The notes below the pieces were generated by a model. The model saw nothing but the letters and a program-made list of their open reading frames with translations, was not told where the DNA came from and did no database searches. This document shows positions 54,063 to 63,711 of a stretch of 64,000 nucleotides of DNA, in pieces (the first letter of the stretch is position 1; each line of letters starts with the position of its first letter). The translations under genes and the position numbers were made by a program. Source of the DNA: CBDCHC01 sp965277055 (GTDB lineage Bacteria; Pseudomonadota; Gammaproteobacteria; PS1; Pseudothioglobaceae). The DNA lies in assembly GCA_965277055.1 (NCBI GenBank), contig OZ255703.1, positions 1-64,000 on the forward strand. The letters are read 5' to 3'.

Positions 54063-55559
54063 ATGAGTACTATTAACCCGCGCATTCCACCCAACTCTAA
54101 CGAATCAGAACAGTCTGTATTGGGCGGTCTACTCGCACATAGTGACAAGTGGGAAGATATTTCTTTTATTCTGGATATTGATGATTTTTATGATAAAAAA
54201 CATACTCTTATCTTCTCTGCTATCAAGACATTAAAAGATCATGATGAGGTGACTGATGTCAATACGGTATTAGTTCAGCTCCAAAAAAATGGCGATGATG
54301 CAACTATTGGTGGCTTAACTTACTTGCTGGTGATTATTGAAAATACCCCGAGCATTGATAATATCGTAAGTTATGCACGCCATGTGCGAGAGTTATCAGT
54401 ATATAGAAAACTTATTCGCTCGGCAAATGATATTGCTGACCTTGCCTATAATCCCCAAGAACTCCTTATTTCTGGAGTGCTTGATCAAGCTGAGCTAAAA
54501 ATATTACGCATTCGGGAAACCATTGACAAGCGTAATAATGCTATTGCTTCAAGTAAAGATATATTGCCCTACGTTAAAGAAGAAGTTGAACACCGAGCAA
54601 ATAATACAGGGATATATGGTCTAGAAACAGGATTTAGTGAGCTTGATAAACTCACCAATGGCTTACAAAAAAGTGATTTAGTTATCATTGCAGGGCGCCC
54701 TTCTATGGGCAAAACCTCATTTGCTATGAATATTGTTGAACATGCTGCGATTATCAACAAAAAAACTTGCTTGATTTTTAGCCTTGAGATGCCAAAAGAA
54801 CAACTGATGATGCGGATGATTTCCTCAAGTCATGAAATCAATATGGGAAAAATGCGTAATGGCGCTATGAATGCTTCAGAGTGGGATACGTTTAACGGGG
54901 CAATTGAACGCCTATCAGATACGAATATTATTATCGATGACTCCGCTGGGCTGACTCCTGATGAGATACGTGCTTCTGCGCGCAAAGTGTGGCGTGATAA
55001 TGGACATCATCTAGATTTGATAGTGATTGACTATATTGGTATGGTGCGTGTCCCTGGTGCGCGTGATAAAAACTCAGAAATTGGTGAAATTTCTCGCTCT
55101 ATTAAAGCCATGGCAAAAGATTTAAGTGTGCCAGTAATTGCTCTTTCTCAATTGAATAGAAATGTAGAAACTCGCAAAATAGAGAATAAAGGCAGAATGC
55201 CACAAATGAGTGATATTCGTGACTCTGGTACTATTGAACAAGATGCTGACTTAATTGCTTTTGTCTATCGCGATGAGCAATATCATGGGGAAGGAGGTTA
55301 CCAAAATCCAGATGAAATTGGCACCGCAGATATTAAAATCGCCAAACATAGAAACGGTCAAACAGGAAATATCAGACTAGCGTTTGATGGACAATTTACC
55401 AAGTTTCGCAACCTTTCACCTCGTGGCTTAGCAGAAAACGAAGAATATAACTTACATAAATCTGTAGAAGAACATATCGCAGAAGTGGAGCAAGACTTTT
55501 CGCAATACGCACAGGAAGTAGACTTTAATAATTTAGATGATGAACATAGTCCAATTTAG
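54063..55559 (+). CDS. dnaB: Replicative DNA helicase DnaB
   Basis: Hexameric helicase of 498 residues. N-terminal collar domain SEQSVLGGLLAHSDKW, linker helix, and RecA-like domain with Walker A in IIAGRPSMGKTSFAMNI, H2-H3 motifs LIVIDYIGMV and LSQLNRNVE, SDIRDSGTIEQDADLI. The stop lies 23 bases inside the phosphoesterase gene. No intein is seen. Confidence 0.97.
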   Translation: MSTINPRIPPNSNESEQSVLGGLLAHSDKWEDISFILDIDDFYDKKHTLIFSAIKTLKDHDEVTDVNTVLVQLQKNGDDATIGGLTYLLVIIENTPSIDNIVSYARHVRELSVYRKLIRSANDIADLAYNPQELLISGVLDQAELKILRIRETIDKRNNAIASSKDILPYVKEEVEHRANNTGIYGLETGFSELDKLTNGLQKSDLVIIAGRPSMGKTSFAMNIVEHAAIINKKTCLIFSLEMPKEQLMMRMISSSHEINMGKMRNGAMNASEWDTFNGAIERLSDTNIIIDDSAGLTPDEIRASARKVWRDNGHHLDLIVIDYIGMVRVPGARDKNSEIGEISRSIKAMAKDLSVPVIALSQLNRNVETRKIENKGRMPQMSDIRDSGTIEQDADLIAFVYRDEQYHGEGGYQNPDEIGTADIKIAKHRNGQTGNIRLAFDGQFTKFRNLSPRGLAENEEYNLHKSVEEHIAEVEQDFSQYAQEVDFNNLDDEHSPI

Positions 55560-56184
55560 TGACTGTCATATTGGCCAATCAACAGAAAATAGTGAGCGTT
55601 TAGCAAAAGTTGTTACTTCAATAATGGCTCAATCTCCAGATATTATTATTGCCACTGGTGATTTAACTCAGCATGGCACTCTGAGTGAATATTTGGAGTT
55701 TGTTCGTATTACAGCTCCACTTGATACCTTATATGTAATCGCTGGTAATCATGATAATATCACTAATATGCAAAAAGTCTTTAGTCCTAAGCAGTACACC
55801 AGTTTTTTATATAAAGAGTATTATATTCAATTAGTTACTTCTAAAGTAGAGGATAAAATAAGTGGCTATATTAATCCGTCTGATATTGTAAATCACCCTA
55901 ATAGTTTAGTATTTACTCATCACCCAGTTCTCCCTATGCAGAGCTCGTGGGATGATAATATATCTATCACCAATATGGATGCAGTATGCTCTCGCATGGA
56001 TGAGCATATACTATTAGTCGGCTTTGGCCATGTACATCAAGCAAAAGAGTTTAGTATCGGTTCAACTAAAGTATGTGCCTGCCCTTCTGCAGCTTATGGC
56101 TTTGAAACCCCAAGTGAATGGGGGTATAACCTCTTCACCGTACACGGTGCAAAAGTAGATGTAAAAACTATCGTAATGCAGTAG
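55537..56184 (+). CDS. CpdA/Icc-like metallophosphoesterase
   Basis: A 215-residue calcineurin-like phosphoesterase with the five motifs FSDCHIG, TGDLTQHG, AGNHDN, THHPVLP and GFGHVHQ. Icc/CpdA members hydrolyse cAMP, but GpdQ-like activity is also possible. The ATG at 55537 (or 55540) overlaps the end of dnaB by 20-23 bases. It converges on ispH with a 17-base overlap. Confidence 0.88.
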   Translation: MMNIVQFSDCHIGQSTENSERLAKVVTSIMAQSPDIIIATGDLTQHGTLSEYLEFVRITAPLDTLYVIAGNHDNITNMQKVFSPKQYTSFLYKEYYIQLVTSKVEDKISGYINPSDIVNHPNSLVFTHHPVLPMQSSWDDNISITNMDAVCSRMDEHILLVGFGHVHQAKEFSIGSTKVCACPSAAYGFETPSEWGYNLFTVHGAKVDVKTIVMQ

Positions 56185-57070
56185 GTACTGCAAAGTTTAC
56201 ATCTTCTCGCACTTCGCCATATTCTTTGATTTGGGTTGGGCCTAGCATTTTTACTACTTCATTTACCAGCACCTCAGGTGCAGAAGCCCCAGCAGTAATT
56301 CCCACAGTAGTCACTCCCTCTAGCCAGCTTGATTGAATCATCTCAGCATTATCAATCAAATACCCCGGTTTGCCCATTTTCTCAGCAATTTCACGTAAGC
56401 GATTCGAGTTAGATGAATTGCTAGAGCCTAGCACTAATAAAATATCAGAATCTTGCATAATTTCTTTCACGGCATTTTGTCTATTTTGCGTAGCATAGCA
56501 AATATCTGCTTTTTTCGGAGCATTAATTTCAGGGTATTTTTCAGTGAGTGCATGAACAATCTCAGCGGTGTCATCTACACTTAGGGTGGTTTGCGTAGTG
56601 TAGGATAGGTTATCATGCACTTCTAATGCATCTATATCTGCTATTGATTCTACCAGAAGTACATTTTTCGCTTGCCCTAGCGTACCCTCTACCTCAGGAT
56701 GACCTTTGTGCCCTATTAAAATAACCTGATCACCTACTTTTGCCTTGCGTGCTACCTCTTTATGTACTTTGGTAACTAACGGGCAAGTCGCATCATAAAT
56801 AGTGTTTGAAATAGCGTCTGCTTGCATTTGTACCTGTTTAGAGACTCCGTGTGCACTAAAAATAATAATACTATCTTTAGGCACTTGGGCTAAATCATTA
56901 ACAAAAATTGCCCCTTTATTGCGCAGATTTTCTACTACAAATTTATTATGTACTACTTCGTTTTTGACATATATAGGTGCGCCGTGTTTTTCTAGTGCTT
57001 TTTCGACAATAGCAATAGCTCGGTCTACTCCAGCACAAAAACCTCTTGGATTTGCCAAAATTACATTCAT
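56168..57070 (-). CDS. ispH: 4-hydroxy-3-methylbut-2-enyl diphosphate reductase
   Basis: Last enzyme of the MEP pathway, a 3Fe-4S/4Fe-4S protein. The three cluster cysteines are in GFCAGVDRAI, DATCPLVTKVH and DICYATQNRQ. Family catalytic TQTTLSVDD and GHKGHPEVEG are present. Length 300. Preceded by fkpB as in E. coli. Confidence 0.97.
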   Translation of the reverse strand: MNVILANPRGFCAGVDRAIAIVEKALEKHGAPIYVKNEVVHNKFVVENLRNKGAIFVNDLAQVPKDSIIIFSAHGVSKQVQMQADAISNTIYDATCPLVTKVHKEVARKAKVGDQVILIGHKGHPEVEGTLGQAKNVLLVESIADIDALEVHDNLSYTTQTTLSVDDTAEIVHALTEKYPEINAPKKADICYATQNRQNAVKEIMQDSDILLVLGSSNSSNSNRLREIAEKMGKPGYLIDNAEMIQSSWLEGVTTVGITAGASAPEVLVNEVVKMLGPTQIKEYGEVREDVNFAVPTALR

Positions 57071-57080
57071 CTTATTTTTC

Positions 57081-57476
57081 TTATTCCTCTATGGCTAATA
57101 CTTTGATAATAAATGAAATATTCACTCCAGATAACGGATGGTTAAAATCAATAACTGCTCCCTCATCTGTAAGTTCTTTGATAGTACCAATAATCTCCTC
57201 GCCACTAGGTAATGCAAAGTCTATTGCACTGCCCTGCTCGATATCTTCAGGGAGTTCATCAAAAGATACCAATCTACAAGCAGTTTCATCATATTGCCCA
57301 AAGATATCATCACCTGCTAATAAAAAAGTTTGCAGTCTATCCACTTCGCATTCTAATACACAAGATTCTAAGCCCAGAGCTAATTGGCCATCACCAGGGA
57401 TAAATTCAAAATGAGTATCTTCATCTACTACCATACCAGTTTCAGAAAGTAATTTATAGCGAATAATGTATTTCAT
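57081..57476 (-). CDS. fkpB: FKBP-type PPIase (FkpB/SlpA)
   Basis: A SlyD/FKBP-class prolyl isomerase of about 131 residues; the ATG at 57476 (MKYIIRYKLLS) is chosen. The chain has a FKBP domain with the usual insert (FEFIPGDGQLALGLESCVL) and the final DFNHPLSGVNISFIIKVL. fkpB-ispH is a conserved pair. The long frame starting at 57497 adds seven residues and is not favoured. Confidence 0.92.
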   Translation of the reverse strand: MKYIIRYKLLSETGMVVDEDTHFEFIPGDGQLALGLESCVLECEVDRLQTFLLAGDDIFGQYDETACRLVSFDELPEDIEQGSAIDFALPSGEEIIGTIKELTDEGAVIDFNHPLSGVNISFIIKVLAIEE

Positions 57477-57523
57477 ATACCCTATTTTACCGAGCACATC
57501 AAAATACTAACACTTAAAATGTG

Positions 57524-57573
57524 TTGTTTTTTGAAATTTATACTTGTATAATTGCGTATGAGAATTATTATCA
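57524..57573 (+). promoter_or_regulatory. Fur-controlled promoter of the 73-aa gene
   Basis: A promoter reads TTGTTT (-35, 57524-57529), 17-base spacer, TATAAT (-10, 57547-57552). Immediately downstream a Fur box in the 7-1-7 form TGAGAAT-T-ATTATCA covers 57559-57573, matching the ideal TGATAATnATTATCA at 14 of 15 positions or nearly so. A Fur protein bound here would block initiation. The ATG follows at 57587. Confidence 0.75.
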
Positions 57574-57586
57574 TTTAATAATATAT

Positions 57587-57808
57587 ATGTTTATAAGTAC
57601 CTATAATGCCGCTACAAATGGGTCGCATATTGCTGATATTGAGTTTTTAACTGCGCTACAGATTGCTGAGTACCTTCGTGGATACAGTGATTGTGTATAC
57701 GAAGAAGATGATATAACACAGAGCGAAATGCGCATGGTACACTCAATTTTTAGCGATACCTTTGTGTATATACCTGAAGTAGCAGCTAAAAATTATATTT
57801 CCCTTTAA
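57587..57808 (+). CDS. Fur-box-linked small protein, 73 aa
   Basis: Unrecognised protein of 73 residues, starting MFISTYNAATNGSHIADIEF. One cysteine, acidic centre (EEDDITQSEMRMVHSIF). No signal peptide or membrane segment. The start at 57587 is chosen because a Fur box and a -10 lie just upstream; a longer frame would overlap them. It precedes the iron transporter by 73 bases, so a link to iron homeostasis is likely from context only. Confidence 0.6.
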   Translation: MFISTYNAATNGSHIADIEFLTALQIAEYLRGYSDCVYEEDDITQSEMRMVHSIFSDTFVYIPEVAAKNYISL

Positions 57809-57881
57809 GTAACGCCATTATCTCCTTCGCTAATTCATACTATGCGATGAAGTAATAGCATATGATGTTTGCAGGATAAGT

Positions 57882-58532
57882 ATGTTACAAGTTTCTAATC
57901 TGATTATTCAATATCAAACTACTGAAATACTTACAGATATTAACCTTTCATTACAAAATGGTGAAATTATCGCTCTATTAGGTCCGAGTGGTAGTGGTAA
58001 GAGTTCTATTCTGCGCTTTATTGCTGGGCTAATTCCTATGCCATCAGGAGACATATATTTAGCAGACACCCTTCTCTCTCACAATGGCAAACACATCACC
58101 CCTGCAGGCAAACGAGAAATAGGCATGGTCTTTCAAGATTACTCATTATTCCCCCATATGAATGCTGAGCAGAATATTAAATTTGGTATTTCTGCATTAC
58201 CAAAAAATGTCCAGCAACAAAAAGTAAAAGACTTGCTGGCATTAGTCAATCTAGAAGGCTATGAACATAAATATCCTCATGAACTCTCAGGAGGTCAAAT
58301 GCAGCGTATTGCACTCGCTCGTGCATTAGCACCGAGACCTAAAATACTACTTCTTGATGAACCATTTGCCAGCTTAGATAGAGATATTCGTAAAACCTTA
58401 GTACATAATGTCCGTGAAATATTGAAGTCATTAGGTAGTGCGGCTATATTTGTCACACATGATACTGAAGATGCTCATACCTTTGCAGATACTATTTATC
58501 ATATAAAAGAGCAATCTCTGGCAATACAATAA
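57882..58532 (+). CDS. fbpC: Fe3+ ABC transporter ATPase FbpC-like
   Basis: A 216-residue ABC ATPase. Walker A GPSGSGKSS, the QDYSLFPHM region, signature LSGGQMQRIALARAL, Walker B ILLLDEPFASLD and H-loop VTHDTEDA are intact. It is shorter than the classical 340-residue FbpC because the C-terminal regulatory domain is absent. It probably joins the FbpA and FbpB genes downstream. AGGATA precedes the ATG. Confidence 0.9.
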   Translation: MLQVSNLIIQYQTTEILTDINLSLQNGEIIALLGPSGSGKSSILRFIAGLIPMPSGDIYLADTLLSHNGKHITPAGKREIGMVFQDYSLFPHMNAEQNIKFGISALPKNVQQQKVKDLLALVNLEGYEHKYPHELSGGQMQRIALARALAPRPKILLLDEPFASLDRDIRKTLVHNVREILKSLGSAAIFVTHDTEDAHTFADTIYHIKEQSLAIQ

Positions 58533-58556
58533 CTTAATATCCTTACGAATTAAAGG

Positions 58557-58604
58557 TTGCATTTTTAATCTAAATGAGTATCATTATCATTTTCATTGAT
58601 AATC
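58557..58604 (+). promoter_or_regulatory. Promoter and extended Fur box of fbpA
   Basis: TGAGTAT-C-ATTATCA at 58575-58589 is a 7-1-7 Fur box, followed by further ATTTTC-ATTGAT-AAT hexamers to 58604, so the box is extended. A TTGCAT -35 (58557-58562) and TATCAT -10 (58579-58584, 16-base spacer) overlap it. An apparent in-frame start at 58574 lies inside this operator and is not the translation start. Second Fur site of the region, giving fbpA its own control. Confidence 0.72.
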
Positions 58605-58615
58605 AAACTTACCCT

Positions 58616-59635
58616 ATGAAATTATTCACCACAAGTATCATTACATTATTAATTAGTCTTATTGCTCTACTTTCTACTTCTGCTGCTATTGCTAAAGCAA
58701 ATGATGAAATTGTAATTTACAGCTCTAGAAAAGAGCATTTGTTAAAACCTGCATTAGATGCATTTACTAAAGAAACAGGTATTCCTGTACGTTATCTTAC
58801 GGGCAAAGGTGAATCATTGATTGAAAGACTCAAGCTTGAAGGTAAAAATACACAAGCAGATGTGTTTATCACTGTAGATGCTGGGAATCTTTGGTATGCC
58901 AGTTCTCAAAATTTGTTTACTCCTGTAATTACCGAAACAATTTCTAAAAATATTCCTGCACATTTACGAGATGACAATGGCTTATGGAATGGGTTAACAG
59001 TGCGTGCGCGTACTATAGTGTATAACTCTGATAAAGTTGATGAGTCTGAGTTATCTACCTATGCTGATTTAGCAGATCCGAAATGGCAAGGTAGATTATG
59101 CTTACGTACTTCTAAAAAGGTATATACTAAATCGTTAGTTGCTTCACTATTGCACAATTTAGGGACTGAAAAAACCAAACAAGTAGTGACTGGCTGGGTA
59201 AATAATCTTGCTTCAACTCCACATGCCAAAGACTCACTCGTGATGAAATCTATTTTGGCTGGGCAATGTGATGTTGGCGTAGTCAATACCTATTATTATG
59301 CAAGACTCATTAAAAAACAGCCTAATATCCCATTAAAACTCTTCTGGGCAAATCAAAAGACAAGTGGTACTCATGTAAATATTTCGGGTATTGGCTTATT
59401 AAAACACGCTGATAACCCTCAAGGTGCTACGCAACTTATAGAATATCTCACCAGCCCTGAAGCACAAGCAATTTTTACCAATATGAATGAAGAGTTTCCA
59501 GTGCATCCTGATGTATCCCCGGGTGAAGTCACTAAAAGTTGGGGTGCATTTAAACAAGATACGATGAATTTATCTATAGCGGGTAAGTTGCAAGAAGATG
59601 CAGTAAAACTCATGCAAACGCATCAATATCGTTAA
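58616..59635 (+). CDS. fbpA: Fe3+-binding periplasmic protein FbpA
   Basis: Solute-binding protein of about 339 residues. Start at ATG 58616 gives MKLFTTSIITLLISLIALL, a proper signal peptide cleaved after AIA-KA; the frame starting at 58574 is the operator. Mature part begins DEIVIYSSRKEHLLKPALDA, and NTYYYARL holds the Tyr pair that binds ferric ion in FbpA. The Fur box upstream supports iron transport. Confidence 0.93.
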   Translation: MKLFTTSIITLLISLIALLSTSAAIAKANDEIVIYSSRKEHLLKPALDAFTKETGIPVRYLTGKGESLIERLKLEGKNTQADVFITVDAGNLWYASSQNLFTPVITETISKNIPAHLRDDNGLWNGLTVRARTIVYNSDKVDESELSTYADLADPKWQGRLCLRTSKKVYTKSLVASLLHNLGTEKTKQVVTGWVNNLASTPHAKDSLVMKSILAGQCDVGVVNTYYYARLIKKQPNIPLKLFWANQKTSGTHVNISGIGLLKHADNPQGATQLIEYLTSPEAQAIFTNMNEEFPVHPDVSPGEVTKSWGAFKQDTMNLSIAGKLQEDAVKLMQTHQYR

Positions 59636-59674
59636 TCACTCAAATACCCCAGAATATGCCAGCGAGACAGTGCA

Positions 59675-61243
59675 ATGACTAAAACTTTTATTGTTAGTCT
59701 CGCTACTATTATTAGTTTGCCTATACTATTTATTTTTAGTACTTGGCTGTACCCGAATTTTGAACTCTGGGAATATTTTTTTATTGAACTTGCTTTAGAG
59801 CTATTTACTTCTACTACAATACTTTTGATTGGCTCAGCGATTGGAGTGGCACTTCTTGGGAGTATATTGGCATTTATCGTCACATTTGTTGATATTCCCT
59901 ATAAACGGTTTTGGACCATAGCACTCTTTTTGCCCTTTACTATTCCAGCGTATGTAATGGGGTTTATTTATTTAGGTGTATTTGACTACTCAGGCTATGG
60001 GCAAGTAGTAATGCGAGAGGTTATTGGTATTTCTGGATTTGACTTGCGAGATACTCCCTTAGGTATTATTGCTATGTTTGTCTTGGCGTTTTACCCGTAT
60101 GTATATATGGCCGCTAAAGCCTCGTTTAATCGGCAAAAAACAGATATTTTCGCCAGTGCAATCTTACTAAATACTTCGGTAGTTCGTGTATTTTTTAGGG
60201 TTGCATTTCCTATCATTAAGCCTGCGGTTATTGCAGGTACTTTAGTTGCTTCTATGGAGGTGCTAGCGGATTTTGGCTTAGTGAGTTTATTTAACTACAA
60301 TACTTTTACTCTGGCGATATATAGTGCATGGAGTGATTTTCGCTCTATAGAAATGGCATCACAACTCTCTTCACTTCTTGTGCTGATTACGTTCATACTG
60401 CTGTATAGTAAGCAATTTTTTTTAAGTGGTAAGCATCATTCATACGGCATCACTGACAAAACTATGTACTACCCTAGTGGCTATAAAAAAATGCTTATAA
60501 TGCTACTACTTATGAGTATTTTTAGCATTGCATTTGTATTGCCTATTGTGCAGCTCCTAATCTGGGGTATCCCTTTAGTGTTAAGTGAAATAACTACTAA
60601 CTATCTGGATTTAGTTAGCAATACGCTAGTATTATCTATGATTGCCACCTTGTGTATTATTATATTTGCTCTTATATTTGTATTTAATTCTACTGGTAAA
60701 CTAAACACACTAGCCATTCGCATAGCTACTGCTGGTTATGTACTTCCTGGAGCAGTAATTGCGGTAGGGATTTTATATGGAGTGAGTTCCCTATCAGTAG
60801 TAACAGAGTGGCTCGGGGTGGGTAATCTAAACTTTATGCTATTTGGCAGTATTGCACTCCTTATATTTGCCTATATCACTCGTTTTATAACCATTGCATA
60901 CAATACTATTCTTGCGAGTAAAGAGCAAATACACCCTGTCTTTATTGAAAGCGCTACACTCCTCGGGGCGAGTAAGTATAAACAAATACGCACGGTGTAT
61001 TTACCGATGTTAAAAGTCGGGATTATTACCAGCAGTAGTATTGTGATGATTGATATTATTAAAGAACTCCCCGCTACCTATTTACTACGCCCATTTGGCT
61101 ATGACACCCTAGCTGTGAAAACCTATGAATTTAGCACTGAAGGACTTTACGAACTCGCAAGTATCCCTGCACTCTTTATGGTCGGAGTGTCTATAGTTTT
61201 ATTATTACTTGTAAATAAAATGGGTGGCAAAATTAGCCATTAA
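59675..61243 (+). CDS. fbpB: Fe3+ ABC transporter permease FbpB (two-domain)
   Basis: A 522-residue inner-membrane permease with about twelve membrane helices in two repeats, each with an ABC coupling (EAA-like) loop, near ILLNTSVVRVFFRVAFPIIKP (first copy) and ESATLLGASKYKQIRTVYLP (second copy). Together with FbpA and FbpC it forms an FbpABC/FutABC-type ferric iron importer. It overlaps accD on the other strand by 4 bases. Confidence 0.92.
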   Translation: MTKTFIVSLATIISLPILFIFSTWLYPNFELWEYFFIELALELFTSTTILLIGSAIGVALLGSILAFIVTFVDIPYKRFWTIALFLPFTIPAYVMGFIYLGVFDYSGYGQVVMREVIGISGFDLRDTPLGIIAMFVLAFYPYVYMAAKASFNRQKTDIFASAILLNTSVVRVFFRVAFPIIKPAVIAGTLVASMEVLADFGLVSLFNYNTFTLAIYSAWSDFRSIEMASQLSSLLVLITFILLYSKQFFLSGKHHSYGITDKTMYYPSGYKKMLIMLLLMSIFSIAFVLPIVQLLIWGIPLVLSEITTNYLDLVSNTLVLSMIATLCIIIFALIFVFNSTGKLNTLAIRIATAGYVLPGAVIAVGILYGVSSLSVVTEWLGVGNLNFMLFGSIALLIFAYITRFITIAYNTILASKEQIHPVFIESATLLGASKYKQIRTVYLPMLKVGIITSSSIVMIDIIKELPATYLLRPFGYDTLAVKTYEFSTEGLYELASIPALFMVGVSIVLLLLVNKMGGKISH

Positions 61244-62091
61244 GATACTGAATTTGCCTGCAATAGAGAAAGAACTTGCCCAAGTTTAGCCTTCATATCT
61301 TTACGGTGCACAATCAAATCAATCGCACCTTTTTCAAGTAAAAACTCACTACGCTGAAAGCCCTCTGGTAAATCTTCACGCACTGTTTGTTTGACCACTC
61401 GAGGACCCGCGAAGCCAATTAATGCATTCGGCTCAGCCATAATAATATCCCCAAGTGTAGCAAAAGAAGCAGATACACCGCCAGTAGTTGGATCAGTCAA
61501 AATAGAGATAAAAGGAATAGAATTATCACTTAAGAGTTTTACTCCAAATGATGTTTTAGTCATTTGCATCAGGGAAAATAGCCCTTCTTGCATTCTAGCT
61601 CCGCCACTACTACTTACACATACCAAGGGTATTTTATGCTCTAAGGAATGGTTCACAGCACGGATAAATTTCTCTCCCACTACTGAGCCCATAGAACCAC
61701 CCATAAACTTAAATTCAAACACGCATAAGTTCAATGGTAAGTCATTGAGATAGCCACTCATCGCAATCAGTGCATCTTGTTCACCTGTAGTTTTTCTTGC
61801 CTTGGCGTATCTATCTTTGTACTTTACGCTATCTTTAAACTCCAATGGATCTACAGATTTAAGTTTTGGAGCAAGCTCTACTCTGCCCTCTGGATCAAGG
61901 AGTAAGTCAATCCGAGCACGGGCACTCATGCGCATATGATGACCACAATTTGGGCATACATAATGATGTAGCTCTAAATCAGCGGTATACAGTGTAGTAT
62001 CACATGCAGGACATTTATGCCATAATCCCTCTGGAATATTTTTACGCTCACTGCTTTTAATAGATGGGAGAATTTTTTCAATCCAACTCAT
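61240..62091 (-). CDS. accD: Acetyl-CoA carboxylase carboxyltransferase beta
   Basis: Beta subunit of the carboxyltransferase that makes malonyl-CoA. N-terminal zinc ribbon CPACDTTLYTADLE and YVCPNCGHHM, followed by the crotonase-fold region SSGGARMQEGLFSLMQM and TDPTTGGVSASFA. Length 283. Stop is convergent with fbpB. It follows trpA by one base. Confidence 0.96.
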   Translation of the reverse strand: MSWIEKILPSIKSSERKNIPEGLWHKCPACDTTLYTADLELHHYVCPNCGHHMRMSARARIDLLLDPEGRVELAPKLKSVDPLEFKDSVKYKDRYAKARKTTGEQDALIAMSGYLNDLPLNLCVFEFKFMGGSMGSVVGEKFIRAVNHSLEHKIPLVCVSSSGGARMQEGLFSLMQMTKTSFGVKLLSDNSIPFISILTDPTTGGVSASFATLGDIIMAEPNALIGFAGPRVVKQTVREDLPEGFQRSEFLLEKGAIDLIVHRKDMKAKLGQVLSLLQANSVS

Positions 62092-62888
62092 TAGAGTACC
62101 TCCGAAATTTCAGCCGCAAGGGTGTCAATGTGGCTGAGTATTTGACTATTATCCCCAGAATATTGAGTAATATACTCAATGAAACTGGTAGCAACTACCA
62201 CTCCCTCTGAGTGCTTGACTACTTCTTTTGCAGTATCAGCATTTTTCACCCCAAAGCCTACACATACTGGCAAATCAATATATTGCTTAATACGCTCTAA
62301 GTTTCTTTTTACTTCATCAGTATTAATATTTCCACTACCTGTTACGCCTTTAAGTGAAACAAAATACACAAATCCAGAAACCACATCTGTTAAAAACTCT
62401 AAGCGTTTATCAGTAGTAGTAGGAGCTACTAAAAAGATAAAATCAATATCTCGGCTATCAAGTAGTGCTTTTAATCTGGTAGCTTCTTCGGGTGGGTTAT
62501 CTACCACCAATATACCATCTACCCCGCTATTTGCACATTCATCTGCAAATGCTTCATAACCAAAAATTTCAATTGGGTTTAAGTATCCCATAAGGACAAT
62601 ACCCACTTCGGTGTTATGCTCACGGAACTGACGCACAAGGGCAAATACATCATGTAAAGACACCTTAGCATTTACTGCCCGGGTATGCGAAGCTGCAATC
62701 ACTGGACCATCAGCCATCGGCTCAGAAAATGGCACGCCAATTTCAATAATACTTGCTCCATTGTTCACATAGGTCAGCATTATTTCTAAACTCAGCTCCA
62801 TACCTCCATCACCTGCAGTAACAAATGGAATAAAAGCTTTTTTGTTTGCTTGGTTTAAGGTGTTAAATATCTGGGTAATTCTACTCAT
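62091..62888 (-). CDS. trpA: Tryptophan synthase alpha chain
   Basis: TIM-barrel enzyme of 265 residues. FIPFVTAGDG at the start, the catalytic Glu and Asp in IIEIGVPFSEPMADGPV, GVTGSG in SLKGVTGSGNIN and GFGVKNADTAKEV. trpA-accD is a common order. trpB would be expected directly upstream; instead the methyltransferase gene ends 7 bases before the start. Confidence 0.96.
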   Translation of the reverse strand: MSRITQIFNTLNQANKKAFIPFVTAGDGGMELSLEIMLTYVNNGASIIEIGVPFSEPMADGPVIAASHTRAVNAKVSLHDVFALVRQFREHNTEVGIVLMGYLNPIEIFGYEAFADECANSGVDGILVVDNPPEEATRLKALLDSRDIDFIFLVAPTTTDKRLEFLTDVVSGFVYFVSLKGVTGSGNINTDEVKRNLERIKQYIDLPVCVGFGVKNADTAKEVVKHSEGVVVATSFIEYITQYSGDNSQILSHIDTLAAEISEVL

Positions 62889-62895
62889 AGCACCT

Positions 62896-63711
62896 TCAAT
62901 TACTAAATACTGTTAATTGCTCATTTTGTTTTTGTTTAAAAGGAAGCTGATATTTAATTGATATTTCACCATTATTTTTCAGTCTTTCTAAAATCATTTC
63001 ATAGTACGCACCATGTATTTCGCAACTTACAAAATTTCTAGATAATTTTTTTGTATGAATAATCTCTGAACCACTACCACCAAAATGTATAAAAACAGTG
63101 TCATTTTCTCTTGTAGAGGCGTTTAGCAATAATTCATATAGATATAAAGGAATTTGACATGCATGGATAGTTTTATCTTTGGAGACATTTTTCACTAAAT
63201 CTGCATAAATCCATGAGTATGGCATTCTACCTTTATTACCATTTTTGATTCTTTTTTGTATGCGCTTATCTTCAGGATTCTTATATGGTTGTGCCACTTG
63301 ATCCTTAAAAAATTGATTATTTTTTGTCTTGGTTGCATGCAGAATACTTCTATGAGCTGTAGTAAACTTTCTAGGACTATGGCCAACATTAGAATTATAC
63401 ACCCACGCATATTCATAAACATCATGGGCAATAGCATCCAAACCCTTGGCCCATAAAAAAGCATTTTGTTTAGGGTAGTTAATAGTAAATAAATTACCTG
63501 TAGGTTTTAACACTCTCATACTTTCCGAGATGAGATTAATATACCAATCAATATACTCATCCCACTTTTTGGTATAGTTTTTTCCCGAATAATTTATACC
63601 AACATTATAATCCGGATCAGAGTAAATCATATCAATTGAATTATCAGGTAATTCTTTAAGAATGTCCATAACATCTTTGTTAAATACGTTATTGATATAT
63701 TTATTAAGCAT
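62896..63711 (-). CDS. Type II DNA methyltransferase (beta-class, DPDY)
   Basis: A 271-residue methyltransferase. Motif IV is YSDPDYNVG near residue 32, in place of the usual DPPY, with the SAM-binding motif I FIHFGGSGSE about residue 215, downstream of the catalytic motif as in beta-class N4/N6 enzymes. It is thus likely a solitary or type II modification enzyme; the endonuclease-like gene upstream overlaps it by 8 bases. Its recognition site cannot be read. Confidence 0.88.
   Translation of the reverse strand: MLNKYINNVFNKDVMDILKELPDNSIDMIYSDPDYNVGINYSGKNYTKKWDEYIDWYINLISESMRVLKPTGNLFTINYPKQNAFLWAKGLDAIAHDVYEYAWVYNSNVGHSPRKFTTAHRSILHATKTKNNQFFKDQVAQPYKNPEDKRIQKRIKNGNKGRMPYSWIYADLVKNVSKDKTIHACQIPLYLYELLLNASTRENDTVFIHFGGSGSEIIHTKKLSRNFVSCEIHGAYYEMILERLKNNGEISIKYQLPFKQKQNEQLTVFSN

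Noticed and set aside
58574..58615. Upstream in-frame start for fbpA
   Set aside because: These codons are the Fur box itself; the proper signal peptide begins at the Met at 58616.
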